DNA from: Bombus terrestris
Lineage: Eukaryota; Arthropoda; Insecta; Hymenoptera; Apidae
Direction: 5' to 3'
DNA: 64,000 bases
NCBI RefSeq assembly: GCF_910591885.1
Contig: NC_063275.1
Coordinates: forward strand, 17,906,501-17,970,500
A program made the translations under genes and the position numbers. The notes under the pieces were generated by a model. The model was not told where the DNA came from. It saw only the letters and a list, made by a program, of their open reading frames with translations, and made no database searches. Positions 14,212 through 28,350 of this stretch are shown here, in pieces (position 1 is the stretch's first letter; every line of letters begins with the position of its first letter).

Positions 14212-17200
14212 AGGAACACCGATGAAGAGACGAGTGAAAAACGCGAGTAATACAAAAGACCGAGATACCTTTTCACAATTAATTCGACAAGAGGCGAATG
14301 GAAAGGACCAACCGTGCTAGGGAGACGAAGTGGCAGCGAGTCGTTGCAATATCCGTAATGGAAATTAATGAGATTATTGGAATCGCTATGATGGAAGGAG
14401 GGGAAAAAATGATCGCGCGCACCCTTCCTGTGAAAATAACCGATCCTTAGAATGCTGCGAGATGAAACGTAGCGACGAGGATTATTGCTGCCTGGTGAGT
14501 TTCTTAATTTCCTTGAGAGGAATTAACGACGGAGCTTGCCGATTAGGAGAAGATTGATATTAATTAGATATCAGCTTGGGAGTTCGGAAACATCAAACAG
14601 GGGGACGTAAATGAAACGAAAATTGGTAAATTGTTACGTCTATCTCTGCCGAATTTATATCTCGCGCAAGGCTTAATGGATAGGTCGAACAGGGGATGAT
14701 AAAACCGAACATCTGAAACTCGAGTTTGTCTGCAACTGGGCAACCACGTTTCAGGGTTGTATCTTGAAAGCATAGCTTAGGGCTACTGTCCCGTATAAAC
14801 TATGAATTTTAGAATAGCCGTGAGCTACAGCTACCCATAAATAAATGTGTACGACTAACAGGAGATTGTTGTTACAGTACGAACAGTAATAACCGAAGTA
14901 TCTGGCCGGTGCTTATTCGATCCCGTTGCATCCTCCTCGCCGCGATATCGATAAATTTCCACGTAAATCGAGCGGACGATTTGTACAAAAATTAGCAGTG
15001 GATGATGGCGACGCGATTCCACCACGGGCGTTCTGTTCCCGTAAATCGAAGGCGCCCATTAAATATTGACGTCGCAAATCACGCGAATTAACGGGCGGTC
15101 GCTGCGTAAATCGGCACAGCGACCGCGATTCGTGCGCCGCGCGACAAAACGCGGCTTCGATTTATCGCAGACTGGTCCAATAATGTCTCTCCTATTTACG
15201 TATCAAAGGGTTGGCCCTGGTGGCATCGCCAAGTTGCCGGAACTTTATGATGCAGTGGGACGCGTTTAATAACGACGCCAGGGCGCACAAAAGGCGGAGT
15301 CGATTAATGAAGTTTGCTCGCTCGAAGGAAGCCAGGCGTATGCAATGGTACGATAGAAAGAGAGAAAGGATAATCGGGAACGTTACACGCATAAATTCGC
15401 GAATTTTCAACGGGAAAATACAACGGCAGGGTGAGATGGGTGGGGTGAAATGGGCGCAGGGTCAGTGGGAAAGGTGCAACGTATACGGCCCGGTGGACAT
15501 AATACGCGACAATAAAGTTTATATTGCGCAAAACCGGGAATCCTGCATTACGACCTAGACAATCGTTTATTGGTCGGTGTGCATGGATATCGTGCATTAA
15601 TAATGCTAATCGCGTGTATATGCCGTCGACGCATTAATTAATGCCGCGGGACGATTGTGCTCCGTAAACAATGAAACTCGTACGTGATTGCGAGGCAACG
15701 TGCTATTGCACCCCCATTAATGATTACCTCATATAATTCTGTGCGATCGCAGGATCGATTATTTATTTTAGCGTTAGACCGGAAGTCAGTAGCGGCGGCG
15801 GTGGTGGCAGCCACACTGGCTTCCACGCGCTGCGTTCTCGATGACCAACGCACAAAGCAGCGATATTTTCCTACGCGTTCAAGGGAATTATTTTCGTTGG
15901 CGACCGTTTCAAGAACAGCCCGCCGATAAATTGAATCGGTCGCGTTGAAAATATTACCCTCGTCGTCCGGCGTATCACTTTATTTATTCACACGAGCCGC
16001 GCGATTTATCGCCAGCCTGCCGGGGAATCGACGAATTCGCTCGCGTTCGATTATATCGTGTGCAACCCAAACCTGTCGCGTTTTGAATATGCACTTCTGA
16101 AAAGCCGATATACGAGAGTGAATTTAATGGATGGTTTAGCTTCTCGCAATCATCGGAAATTTTTCACTGGAAAAATCCATCGTTAAAAGATGCAAAAATA
16201 AACGGTATCTATCTTAACCAAGTACGCAGACGTGAATGGGTACAAATAGATTCTCTGACAAAATGTGTGGGATCGGTTTATCGACAACGCACAATGTTGC
16301 ATTCTACTCTCGTTACTAACAAGTGTCTCTAACAACATGCAGTCGGATGTCGGACAGACTTCGTTGAATGTGTATTGAATGATGAACGTCAAGTGGTACC
16401 GACGAATCTGTTGCACGTTACATGGAACTCATATTATGCTCGATATCACTTTTCAGAAAACATATTCAGTACTGTAACGATTAAATCGCAAAATAAAGGT
16501 ATCACAAATCTGATAGATAAGCTTTTATTTTATCTTTATTTTTTTTGTCCACGCTAATTTATCAATTACGAGTTACTCGATAACTTTCACATCGATTGTG
16601 TCGTTTCGCGATTAATCGGTGAAGAAAAAATTTTCGACTCCCATTATACCGTAGCAATTCCATAGTGTTTGTAGAATAGGTTACGAAAGCGTTTGAACTG
16701 GGAACTCACCGAGCAAGCAAACGCAAACTAGAGAGCGATATAAAGTGCTTTCCAATGAGCCGCGTGCAACTGAAATCGATGAATACGAGCACATCTAGTC
16801 AAAGTAATTCGTGTTCGACGTTATCCAACGACGAATACGAGGCAGTCCAAGTACAACAAATCAAATTAGCTTGTTAGCCTAATGCCTTTGTGAATCCTTT
16901 TCGACGAAATACGACTATCGAAATTCGATTCAATCGAACGTGTTGTGATTTTTCGTTTATTTCGTCTATGGACGATTTTTGTATCATTTGTGGATGTTTA
17001 CAGTGGTCATGAAGCTCTCTTTACACTTTCCATTGGAAATTTTCTAAATGAGTAATATTATTAAGAGAATAATAATATTAATAAACAAACAACGAAGCGA
17101 TATATGTAACTACTCCTTGATTAAGATATTTTTCTAAAAATCACATTCATCGTTTGAATGTAGTATTATTCAGGAACGATAGACAACCTAAACGCTCAGT

Positions 17201-19302
17201 GTACAAACACACTTGATGCGAATCTTGCTTGCTCACCGAAATCTCGACGGAATTCAACGTCGTTAAGAGGGTATAACGTCGCAGCAAACGACTCTTTCCG
17301 GGTGGTCACATTCGACGGTAATTGAACGATTCAATTTCCACTGTCAGCCCACTGGCTCGCTACGCGCAGCTCGTTCAATCGAGGCAATCAACGAAACGAC
17401 TCTTAAAGATTGCGAATTATTGGCAAGGAACATCGGCTGCCATTTCTTTCTTCTTCGTCCTTCGCTCCTCCCCTTGTCCGGCTGCCTGCTAACATTATTC
17501 ATCCGTGAAAATTACTGCTGCTTTTCCAATCGGCGAACATCGAATCACGTAAAAATTTAACGTTTCCATGCGAAAATTGTCGCGCTTAATTATTCTCGTA
17601 AAGAGTACAATAAGGAACGTACCGAAGTTGAAACGTAAAATACCCTTCTTCCTTCAACGTTAATATTAATATCTGGCTTTCCTTGCAGAACTGAAGTAAT
17701 ATCATCAGTGAAATTCTGCAAGTTACAAACCACAAGTTATCGACGTTAATAAATTTCCTTACATAATCAAACATTATTTATTGTAAGAAAAAACTCCAGT
17801 GGCCTTCTTCAACAATTCTAAATATTACTCTTTTGTGTCGTGACAGACAAGATTACAAACAATGACATGTTTCATGTAAGAACTTTAAATATTACTTGAT
17901 TCTAAAATGAAACATTCGTTTTTGCGCGTTTACGATTCCATTTTGTGTTCAGGAGTTTATCGTTCTCCGTATTTTCTAGAAATGCGTGAATATCGTCAAA
18001 CGTGATGTCAACGATAAGTCGGAATGGTAAGTGATCCTGCGTTTATGCTACTCTCCATGCTACAGGGGCATCGCATCGCTTCGGAGTATTGACGATAAAA
18101 CGAAGGACCTTTCGAATTTCGATTATAGGCCGACAGCCTTGAATTTTATCTTCCAATCATGGATATTCGTGGGAAGGAGGACGAAACCTGTTGGTTGCGA
18201 AAGCGATCGGTATACGGTATACGTTCTTAAGTTCGATCATCGTAGTAAGTCCATATAATAGAAAGGTTAGGTCAGACAAAATTTATTCATAGCCAGCCTC
18301 AGGATTATTCAATAAGATTTTTTCAATAACGGAAACGAATACAGTTGTTAGGGAAAGTATTTTCACGTACCCTTATTTTCCAATAAACCGTTTTCTCTTT
18401 TTAACCAGATTCTACAAATATAGTTCATTTTTATAATACAAATTTTTGTAGTCGTGTTACGAAATTTAACATACATGGACCTAATATAATTATAATAAAC
18501 ACGACGGTATGCAAATATCTTTTGCAGCTGCTGCATAAGAACGATAAACAGCCATTTCTACATTCACTGCACCCTTTGCATGAATCCTCTAGAACACAAT
18601 ACCCTACCACGTGTTGCACGCATTAGAGCATGACCTAACCCCAATATTCTTTCGCCTAAAAAAATACTACCCAGGCATCGAGCTTCGTTTCAAACTGCCG
18701 ATAACGAAATTTCCTCCACGCGATATAACTCTAACAAATAACGGTTGTCGAGCACGCGCCATTCGACTAGGATTTATCGAAGAACAAATCCTTCGAGGGG
18801 GTTGGTCACAGTGAAAAAAGAAAAAAGAAGAAGAAAGGAAGAACGGTTGGGTCGTGAGGAGAACGGTCAACGCGACAGGAAGCAGGAGGAAACGAATAAA
18901 TATCGTCTGGGCAAACGGGCCGTGAAATTCCGCCGGTATTTTCGAGCGATAAGCGCGGTGAGGGTGAGAGAGTAAGAGAGGGTGCGTTCGAGGTCCGCTT
19001 ATCCTCGAGCCGCCTTTAAATTTTGGTGCTGTCTTATCACTATAGGCGCACGCATCGCGTCCAACCGCCATTTGTCATCCTCTAAGCGGTGAGAGTTATG
19101 CGAGAAAACACGGGTTGCGCGTCGCTTCACGCAGTTGTCGTAGCACCAAGGCGAACCGAGTCGCGCATCGCGTAAATAAGACTTTGCGTAAATGCGGGCA
19201 TCGCGACGCGCACAAGCCGGTCTGATCCTCATGCAAACATAAGGCGACGCGCAGTTTTTCGCGTACAGCAAAATGTATAGGGTGTAGGAAAATTACGATA
19301 TG

Positions 19303-19352
19303 CTAGCGTTACTCGAGTTACTTAAGCTTCCACATTTTAAAATTCAAGAATA
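19303..19352 (+). repeat. Dispersed repeat, copy 1
   Basis: A segment of about 40 bases around GAGTTACTTAAG followed by a TT/CA-rich stretch and ATTTTAAAAT-CAA. It matches the segment at 28,300-28,350 in the same orientation with scattered substitutions. It is probably the edge of a decayed interspersed element. Confidence 0.5.
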
Positions 19353-22300
19353 ATTAAACCTGTTGCGTATTATGGGACACCGTTAATTTTCATACATATA
19401 GAATCGCGCTGTGATAATCGTGACACATAATTATACACCTTGTACAAGAAACGCACGTACAACCGTGCGTCCACTAGATTTGCTCTGGCGTATGCTCAAG
19501 TGGTCTTACCCTCCAAGAACTTTACGACGGGAATAAATCGTGGCGAACCAGCGGGGATTAATTTTCAGCTGGCCGTGAGAGACTGCTAATCTGTGCGCGA
19601 CGCGATGCATCGTAATAAAAATTTTAGTCGAGCATCGGAACCCGTCGACAAGGGACTGGTTCCCGTAGGAAATTTGGTACGTCGAACAGCTGATGCCAGA
19701 ATATCCCGAAGAACGTGCTTTCGCGCGAATACTAGCTTTATTTCCGAGATGTTATAAGGAAGGCTCTGAAGAATCGATAAGAAGTAGTGTTCTCTTCTTT
19801 CGTCTGTGTCGTGTTCCTCAAGGAGCATACCCACTTATGGTAATGTTTGAGGACAATAAAAGCAGAATATGAAATGTGATTTTCTTTTTCTATTCGATCC
19901 GATAGCTGCAGCTTTTCAGAAAATGTTCGTTGCCTTTTCATTCATACTTTCGACGAGTATTATAAAAATTGTTTAATCAATGTGAAGATATATCTATTCG
20001 AATCTCTTTGTAGAAATAAATGAATTAATTCTTTTCCCTCTTCTAAGAAAATGTGAATTTATTGCCTAATCTAATATAATAATTGATTTCTAGATTTTGC
20101 ATTAAATTAAACAGCTGTGATCATCATCTTTCTTTCTATAAAATCACTTCGTGAAATCACTCGAGCTTGATTTTTGCATTGGAACAGAACTGCAATTTAT
20201 CCCGAGAAAATCTTTCACAGAAACCATATTTACCACGTCGCGTCGTTGCAGTGGCAGACGATCATCAAATATTTCCCATTGCACGTTTCGTGCTCGTCAT
20301 GCGACAGCTACAAGTGTTTCCCATTCCTCCTGTCTCGAGATTAATATACTCGCGAAACTGGCAAAGAACGTGTGCTTAATATACCTCGTACGTGACGTTA
20401 TTCTTTTCTGACTGCACCATGGGCATCGTTACTCTGGTCTGAAAACTTTTTGGTCCGGTCGTTCGTGAGATTAAGTCACGGCGATGGAACAGGGGGACGA
20501 ACGTTCCTGGATAACGATGGTCATGAGCACGTTTTCCAAATTAACTCACGCTCCGCGTACAATTAACCAAACCCCCGTTTCTCTCTGCTTGCCCCCCATC
20601 ACCATTCTCGTTCAGTGTTACGCGGCTGAGCTAATTTCGCGGCTAATGAACGCCGCGAACGCACGCCACGAATTGAAATCTCTAATCGCGCTGGTTTAGA
20701 TTCGCGTGACTCGCGATCCGGCGTTTAACGCCTCCACGTTGCAACCACCGGCTGCCACCTGGTCTCCACTGACAAATGAATGATCGCGTATCATTACCGA
20801 GCGGCTAACCTCAATTTCAATTAGAATGTTTGACGTTCTTTTAATGGATGATGATCTAGCTACGCCTTGTTTCAGTCGAAAGTCGCTTAATAGATGATGA
20901 ATTCTTGCAACTAAGAAAAAAAATTTGAAATTTTCTACACTTATAGCATACCTTATCGATCACAATCGATATTGCATTGCGTGTCACTACCAAATTCCAC
21001 TATCGCTATTTTCCAAATTTGATTTTCCATATAATTTACGTTTGTACATTATATTTTCTTAACATTTCATGTTTCCAAACCTGGGAGAATTTAATAATGT
21101 ACCCGAATAATGAAAATGGAGAATTTTATGAAAAACGGAATTACAATTAATACAATATTTGGAATTAAATTTCATTGAAATCATGGACAATCACATCTGA
21201 AACCGTAGTTAGTAGAGTGAACGAGCTGATAAGGAGCCAACTTCTCTAAAGAAGGGTGATAACCCGTCATTCTAAGCAGTCACTTTCATAAAGTAAGTCG
21301 AGCTTCTACTCCATAAAATTCACGTCCAAAGGCCTTTTAGTGTGCGGACTGCTTTTGTGGCTGCGAGTTGAAACCGAGAGACCAAGGGGAACTGATAGGA
21401 GGGTAGCAAAGAAACCTGACTAAGAAAAGTGGAAAAACGAGAACGAAAGAGAAGAGAAAAGATGCCGATGGAGGATCCGCAAACACTTTACGCAGAGGGT
21501 CAGTCCTATGGGCTTTTGCGAACGACCAACAATCCTCCGTAGTCGATTGATTATTTAAGTTCCTTCTCACCTTATACAGATTGTCTCACTGACGCCAGAA
21601 CTTCTGAAAATCTCTCTGACTTACAAGGGAAACTATATTTGAATGAAGAATTGAATATGATAAAAAACATTAGTAGAATATGTTTCAATTTAATATCATA
21701 ACTATAAATTAAGTTTAGAACCAGAGTTTGTAACCCAATTCAGTTATAATATATGAAAACTCGTTTCAGAAACTCTAACCCAATGTTACCTCGGCTTCCG
21801 TTTCCTCCGTCGCCTTTCTCTTAACTTCCTCTTGGTCCGTAATCTTTTCTTGTTACCTGCAACTTCTCGTATATTTGTAAATTCACCTCGGCACCGCCCT
21901 CCAGAATAACCGAAGGACTCTTGAAAATCGAAGAGGACCGCGAGGGCTTGTTTGTACGAAGTTGTGGTTATTGCAACTTCACTTCCAACGAATTGCAACC
22001 CTACTTGCTCCGTTAAAGACTCGATAATGCTTTGAAAGTTGCGCGATTAGAATGTTTAATGCTTCTGTAGACGGTAGCCATTTGAGACTTTGGAGTTCCG
22101 AAGAAAATACTCATCGACGGTCTGGATGGCTTAATTGGGAAAGCACCCGCTCGGTAAACAAAAGATTCGGGTTCGGCAACCCGATCGGCCGAATATTTTC
22201 TCCCTACACTTCGAAAATTCAGTCGCGCTGCTATGAATTAAAAACTATCCTTCTCGCAGCGTGTGGAAATCACTGGATGTATTGTACAAATACGAGCTAC

Positions 22301-23248
22301 AATAATTTGCATAAAAGCTTGATAATCGACGCAAACAACACGCATTTATGAAGATACCTACAGAAATACGATTTTATGTCGTTTGATAGCATATCGCGCA
22401 GTACATGTTTTATTAATGAACAAGATTTATAATTAAGAAGCGATTAATCTAGTGATATCAAGATGGCGGAATGATTAACGAGAACCATTTTAATGGTGTT
22501 GAATAAGAAGGGTGTTATGTCTCGCGAGTTGCGTCAAGAATCATTAGCATAAAAGATGAGATGGAACTTTTCTTGTGATTCATTGCCCGGTGATTTAACA
22601 CAAAATCTACATATACCTACAAACCTTCAGATATTTACAAAAATATTCGACGCTATCGCATCTCAAAAATCCGACGTAGAATCCTCGAAATCCTAAATTA
22701 TCCAAACTGACTCTCGCAGCCAACATCTCGGTGACCCAGTTTCATTGAACAAGGGGCAAAAATCACCGCAACTTTTCCATTTTCCTTGCCCAATCTCTCG
22801 TTTCCGATCTAGTTGCCGGACCTGAATACTGTGGTCGAGAAACGATTAACTACGGGAACGAATCTGATTCCGTTCGACAAATCCGAATAGTCCCCGAATG
22901 GCATCTCGATTCGTGGTCTCGATTATACATATAGGCCACACACCTTCTAGACTCGATGGATAGATTCGCCACATATTGGTCGGCTCGCGAGCAACGAGAA
23001 TCGGCGGTCGTGGCAAGGAGACAAAGGGGAATGACAGAGGGGAACACAGGATAGCAAAGGGTGAAAGACAGACGGATAGAGAAATAGGGAGAGAGATAGG
23101 ATGGAGACGACGTTGGACGCATACATCCGCCTCAAATTGATTGGAATTGTTCCTCTGGCTGATATCTCGTTCCTGCTAGTTCGTGGCAGATTCAGATAGA
23201 CGTAGGCTGCACCTTGCACCAGACGAGAGGGACAACTGGCTGGATTGC

Positions 23249-23275
23249 GTTGGGTTAGGTTGGCCTAACCTAAGC
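23249..23275. repeat. Short palindrome of TTAGG/CCTAA units
   Basis: GGTTAGG-TTGG-CCTAACC followed by TAA is a near-perfect inverted repeat made of one TTAGG-type unit facing two CCTAA-type units. TTAGG is the ancestral insect telomere repeat, used by bees. Two or three units are too few to call an interstitial telomere tract. Confidence 0.6.
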
Positions 23276-26200
23276 TACACGCGTCAGACTCCGTGTTTGC
23301 GAATAGACAAAGAGACTGCCAGAGAAAGCGAGAAGGAGCTGCGAGAAGAGCCAGCTACGGCGGAGCTTCTTGCCTGGAATTAATTTCGAAGCTTCCAGAA
23401 GGAATGCCACTTACCCTCTTGCCGTTTATCGTATCGCTCGACGCATTAGTTTAAAGGCAGGTTTAAGCAACCGGTGAAAGAGTTAGAGTTTTGTTACGCC
23501 ACGTTTGTAACGCGGTCAGAGAAAATTCCTATTTTTAAAGAACTGACTTTAGCTTTCTACGCGTACTTCCAAAATGTCTATTTCCTGTCGTTCAACGACC
23601 AACCAACTTCGAGGTTCATCGAGAAAAGGGGTTGGCCTCGTTCGTTGCCGCTTTTTACGTATTCCGACCACGCGCGTCGGATTTAACGCAAACGTTCGCG
23701 GATATCGTTATGAAAAAGATAGACGGTCGGCACACGAGCAAGTTGGATCCCAGTTTTCCAAGCAGTCGCGTCGAAGACTGGAGAAAGGAAAAGTGATGTA
23801 AATTATACTGCAATAAGGCACGTAAAGGGTACGAGATAAGTTTTATTGCCGCGATGCTGATACTGGAAAAATGAGAATTTCGAACGGTTAGCAGAGCGAG
23901 CGTGATTAACATTCGGATTACGGCAGACGTATGGTGTGTACTAGAAGAATACTTTGATGCGCGATACGTGAAAATGATGTGTATAATAATTGGAATTGAA
24001 TAAAAGATTCCGATAGCAAAGTGCCATTTCGTTGAGCTTTCTTCAATCGAAAATTGCAGGGACACATATGCTAAGAAGAATTCGAGAAGCCAATAGTTTT
24101 GATGTAAATATTTTTCAAGAGAACTTTTCGGCAACATGTTATTAATCACCAAGTTATTGGATATTAAAATTTTGCGTAATAAAAAATTGTAATGTACCAT
24201 ATTTGTCTTCTGTGATCTTCAAATATTAAATATATAAATTTACTCAACATAAAAACTTTCGTTTAGGCAATAAATATTCAATGAACAGGTTTTTATAAGG
24301 TCAACCAATTTAGATAAAAAATAATGAATTCAAGCTGCGAAACCAGTTGGAGAAAATACCGCGAATACATGCTGACAGCTAGCAAAACAACCACTTAGTT
24401 TCGCGATGGTTGCCCGGAACGATCGAAATTCAACGAGCATCGTCGTGAACGCTTCTAGATTCGATACGGAATCGCTATATTTTCGCGTAGTAACCTGGAT
24501 TCCACAAAACGCAAAGTGGTTTTGCGTTCCGGTCGATTCGTTGACGCGAAACCCTTGTTAAAGATCGAAATAATAAATTCAAAAGAACGACGTGTACATA
24601 GCTGGAACATTATTCATAAGCATTCGTCTAATATTGCCTTCGTTCAAAACATGTGATCATCTACTAAGCAGTTATCAGAAATCTCGACGTCCTGTGATTC
24701 TGCGACGATCGTTTGTCGCTTAAATTCCCCCGGAGAAGTTTAACTCGTTAGATTCAGCCATCACGGTACATCATCCTCGATCAATTTCGAGAGATTGTGA
24801 TTCACGTAGCCGATTAATAACTTTTTAATCGACATCGTATTGCTTATAAATATTTATGACTTCCAGCGAATGAAATATTCATGAGCCAAGCGAGTTCTGG
24901 AATAGCGCTAATTAATTATCACACACAAGTCAAATTAAGAAAAGTTTGAGAACCTGAATAGGTGCACGTGACAGGGAACTTATGGCTGATTTAAAGACAA
25001 AAAAAGTTAATAATAAGGATTTAGGAGGAAATGCTACAGCTAGCATTATTTATCGAACTATTATTAAAAATTTGAAAATGTGTGTGTCAGGAAAAATTAC
25101 ACAGAAAAAACAAGTAGTACCATGAAGGAATATCTAAGTTTACACAGAATATCTAAATCTATTTTTATAGAATCTAAGGAATTCTAACTCTGTAATAAAT
25201 ATTTCGTAAAAACATGATTGTCTATCATTATGAAATGGCTAATACACATTAACCTGAGGCTTTTCAACAGTACCGCGCACGAAGCTTTATCGCAGAAATT
25301 CAGACAAATCACACCGACGTAACGCATTCAAACTCCTTTCTCAGCAATAACAATCGCGAGACTGAGAGTTGGGTGATGTACGGATTCCGGATACCGTTGA
25401 GATCGAACAACGAATACAATTCGCGTGGCTTACACATCGGTCGACCGTAATAAAGCATTATTTATAGCCGGTCGGTTCGGCCGCAACTATAAAAACTTCC
25501 GCATAAAGTTGTAGTTTACAGTCTGCTAAATGTAGCGCCGTGAAATGGCGGTACCGCGCCTAACGTTTTATGGGATGCAGGAGCCATGCAACCCGCGAAA
25601 CAACCTGCCCGAGATTAGGAGAAAGATTGCCAGCAACGAGGCGCCGTACCACTCAATACGACCAGCACTTTTGGTTGGCGTTTTACGACACGTCGTGATA
25701 TACAGAAAGGGCACGATCCACTGGAAACTCCAGTATGCAATTCTCGTCGGTGATGGTCGATTGTTAGAATCGATGAGCGTATCCATTGGTATGTTCGACG
25801 ACATGGCTCGAATTGTTGGTACATAAAGGAACGCGACGATTATTCGTTCGATTCGGACCGGATTGTCTAGCGGATCGCGATTTGTGGTTGTGACGCTTAA
25901 TGATCATTATATCGTACACAAAAATTACGTATTTCTGAAGCGACACAACTGAAAGTTGTCCAAGAAAAGCGAGAAATTGTTTGGAAGACTGCAGAAAGAT
26001 TAGTTGCTCAATATGGAGTGTTTCGAAGGTAAGAATTTTATAATTTAGTCATAACGGAGCAAGTTAACCGAAACGAAACCCATTTTGCATCTAATTGACG
26101 CCACTCGGAGGAATCGTTGACAGATTATTTTCAGAACGTCTTCATCGAAATTCTTGACTGACATGTTTAATAATGCTAACGCGTTCGTATTATATCCACG

Positions 26201-28299
26201 CTTCCTCATTAACAAACATACTTGACGTCCCTCGCATTCCATTCGCATCGAATCGACGAACATCGAAATGCTTTCAAATCACTGACGCCGCGTCATCGTG
26301 CATCGACCGTCGCGCTGCTAATGTGCAGCTCTCTCGATTTATAAAGCGTGATAATGCAGAGCTCTACCTTCTATCACTGCGGATAATAATTACAGCAACG
26401 TTGGAGTAAAGTTTTGCGGTCCTCTAAGGAGATCGGCCTTACGTTATATTCGATAGTTTGACGTCAAACATTTGACTATGCTATAGATCACGATCGAAAA
26501 GATGTCCTTCTTCGTCTTATCTTCTTTCATTATGAATCTTTCGTTCAAATGTCGTACTTTTACCGAGAAAAGCAAATAATATTTATTTCGAAAAGCTTTA
26601 TATTTGAAACGTCGTATAAGTCGAATAAATGTTAAGAAAAATATTTCTAGTTTGATTAACATCGATGAGTAAGGTAGATGATAACATTTTGAAAAAATAT
26701 CGTCAATTCGAAGTGATAATACCTAAGTTCTCCTTGAAGCAATTTCAATTTTTCAGCAGTTTATCACTCGAGGTAGCTTAAGTCCGAGCTTCTCACGCGA
26801 CAAAAATTCCGACCCATAGATGCATCACTAAGACGGTTTTATCTACGCATTTATTTGACAAACGACAGAGGTACGCTCCTGGTGGACAGGAGTTTCATTG
26901 CGAACTATTTTCAATAGAAGTAAGAACTTCTCCTGACAGTTGTAGAAACAGTTTCCCTCCGAAACGAAACAATCCGAATACAATTTGCGCTTATACATAT
27001 TGCGATTAAACAATGGAGTTGCTCGTTAACAATAAGTGACACTACGAATTTTCAACGAATCGGTTCAAACTACTCGCTATAATTAAGTTTGGGAGCTCTG
27101 TTGTCGATTCGTCGACAGTAGACTAATTTGCGAGACAAAGAGAGTACCGTTCCAACTGGAAAAAAGCTCGACCTGTTTTCCTATCGGAGTCGTTCGAATC
27201 CGTTCGATGGTGTCATTACCAAATTACCAAACACACCTGCTAAACAAGCGTTGACCAAAAGTATTGGCGAACCTAGCTCGGCTCGTTTAATAGAATTTCC
27301 GTTTTCAAAGAGCGTTAATTAAGCCAACGCGCGTCGCGATAATTAAACGCATCGTGTACGGAAAAAAGCAATAAACGACGAACGGACGAATCCGTGTCCG
27401 CGAATCAATAGGGAGAGAGAGAGAGCTTCTACGTTCCTCATTTACCATCGTTAATCGGGATATTAAAAATCCATCTATCCACTGTCTCTACGAATCTCAC
27501 ACCCCTCTACGCGTATACGTTCGATTAATCGCATTTCCAAGCATATTGTTATCGCACGTTAGTCGGCCTCGATCGACATGCTATCCACCGTTTCTTCGTT
27601 TCAAAGGGAAACGAGTCGGACATACCATTCGTCGTTCGAACAAACGAACGATCCCAGAGCCACGTTGGAAATACGCGTGAGCGATGGCATCGACCATTTC
27701 ATAGGACATGCCGTGGGTAATCCCCATTGCGAAACGATCTCGGCCACGAGCCGAGGAACGATCTTTTTATTTCTCGGTCGGTTTTACGGCGAGTTCCAGT
27801 TCCGCGTTTATCTCCGCCCCTCTACGTTCTTCGTTTCAGTTCCTTCCTCGAAACTGCAGGTCTTTCGCCTCCGTTCTTTGCAGCTTCCTGCAAGGCGACG
27901 GGATTTATAACGGCGTCTTCGAGTTCTTCGCCTCGCCTCTATCCCCGGTTTTTATCGGTGGCCGCGAGATATCGTCGATGACGCGGGATCGTCGCGCCGC
28001 GTAACGATGGGAATTAAAGTCCGTATCCGTGAATATCAGATCGTCGGTAATGAGACCCGTGGAATTTCAACATTGCTGCGCGATTAACGTTGTTGCACGC
28101 TGCGAGGAGGATGAACCGTGGCGAAGAACCTCGAGAGCCGGCAATTGTTGAAATTCACCTTCGCGCATGATAGCGCGGCTGTAATTCGTGAATCGTATAG
28201 TAATGGGGGAGAAGATTTTTAACATAGTACTGGGATGACGATGGTGCGTTGCGAAGTACTTGACGCGATAGCTTTCGTTCTTTGCTATTTCATAAAGTA

Positions 28300-28350
28300 A
28301 ACTAGAATTATTTGAGTTACTTAAGTTTCAATATTTTAAAATCCAACCTT
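28300..28350 (+). repeat. Dispersed repeat, copy 2
   Basis: The segment TTGAGTTACTTAAG followed by TTTCAATATTTTAAAAT-CAA resembles 19,303-19,352 in the same orientation, about 9 kb away. Both copies sit at the right edge of a CpG-rich block. The function is unknown. Confidence 0.5.

Larger units (their letters stand above)
12200..20800. other. Non-coding: AT-rich stretch then CpG-rich blocks with AATTA motifs
   Basis: 12,440-13,470 is AT-rich with nothing recognisable. From about 13,800 to 16,100 the sequence is CpG-rich and dense in AATTA/TTAATTA words (for example near 14,005, 14,560, 15,085, 15,635 and 15,715), a texture common in regulatory DNA near developmental genes. 16,100-18,000 is mixed to AT-rich. 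18,600-19,270 is again CpG-rich and includes a purine-rich AAG/GAA run near 18,812-18,842. No exon could be supported on either strand. Confidence 0.55.

Noticed and set aside
14048..14320. 90-codon Arg/Glu/Lys-rich plus-strand frame
   Set aside because: Produced by the (GA)n microsatellite and adjacent purine-rich DNA.
23655..24200. 181-codon minus-strand open frame with hydrophobic stretches
   Set aside because: Composition shifts from AT-driven Ile/Leu/Tyr to Ser/Arg with the underlying base content. It shows no recognisable family or transmembrane topology.
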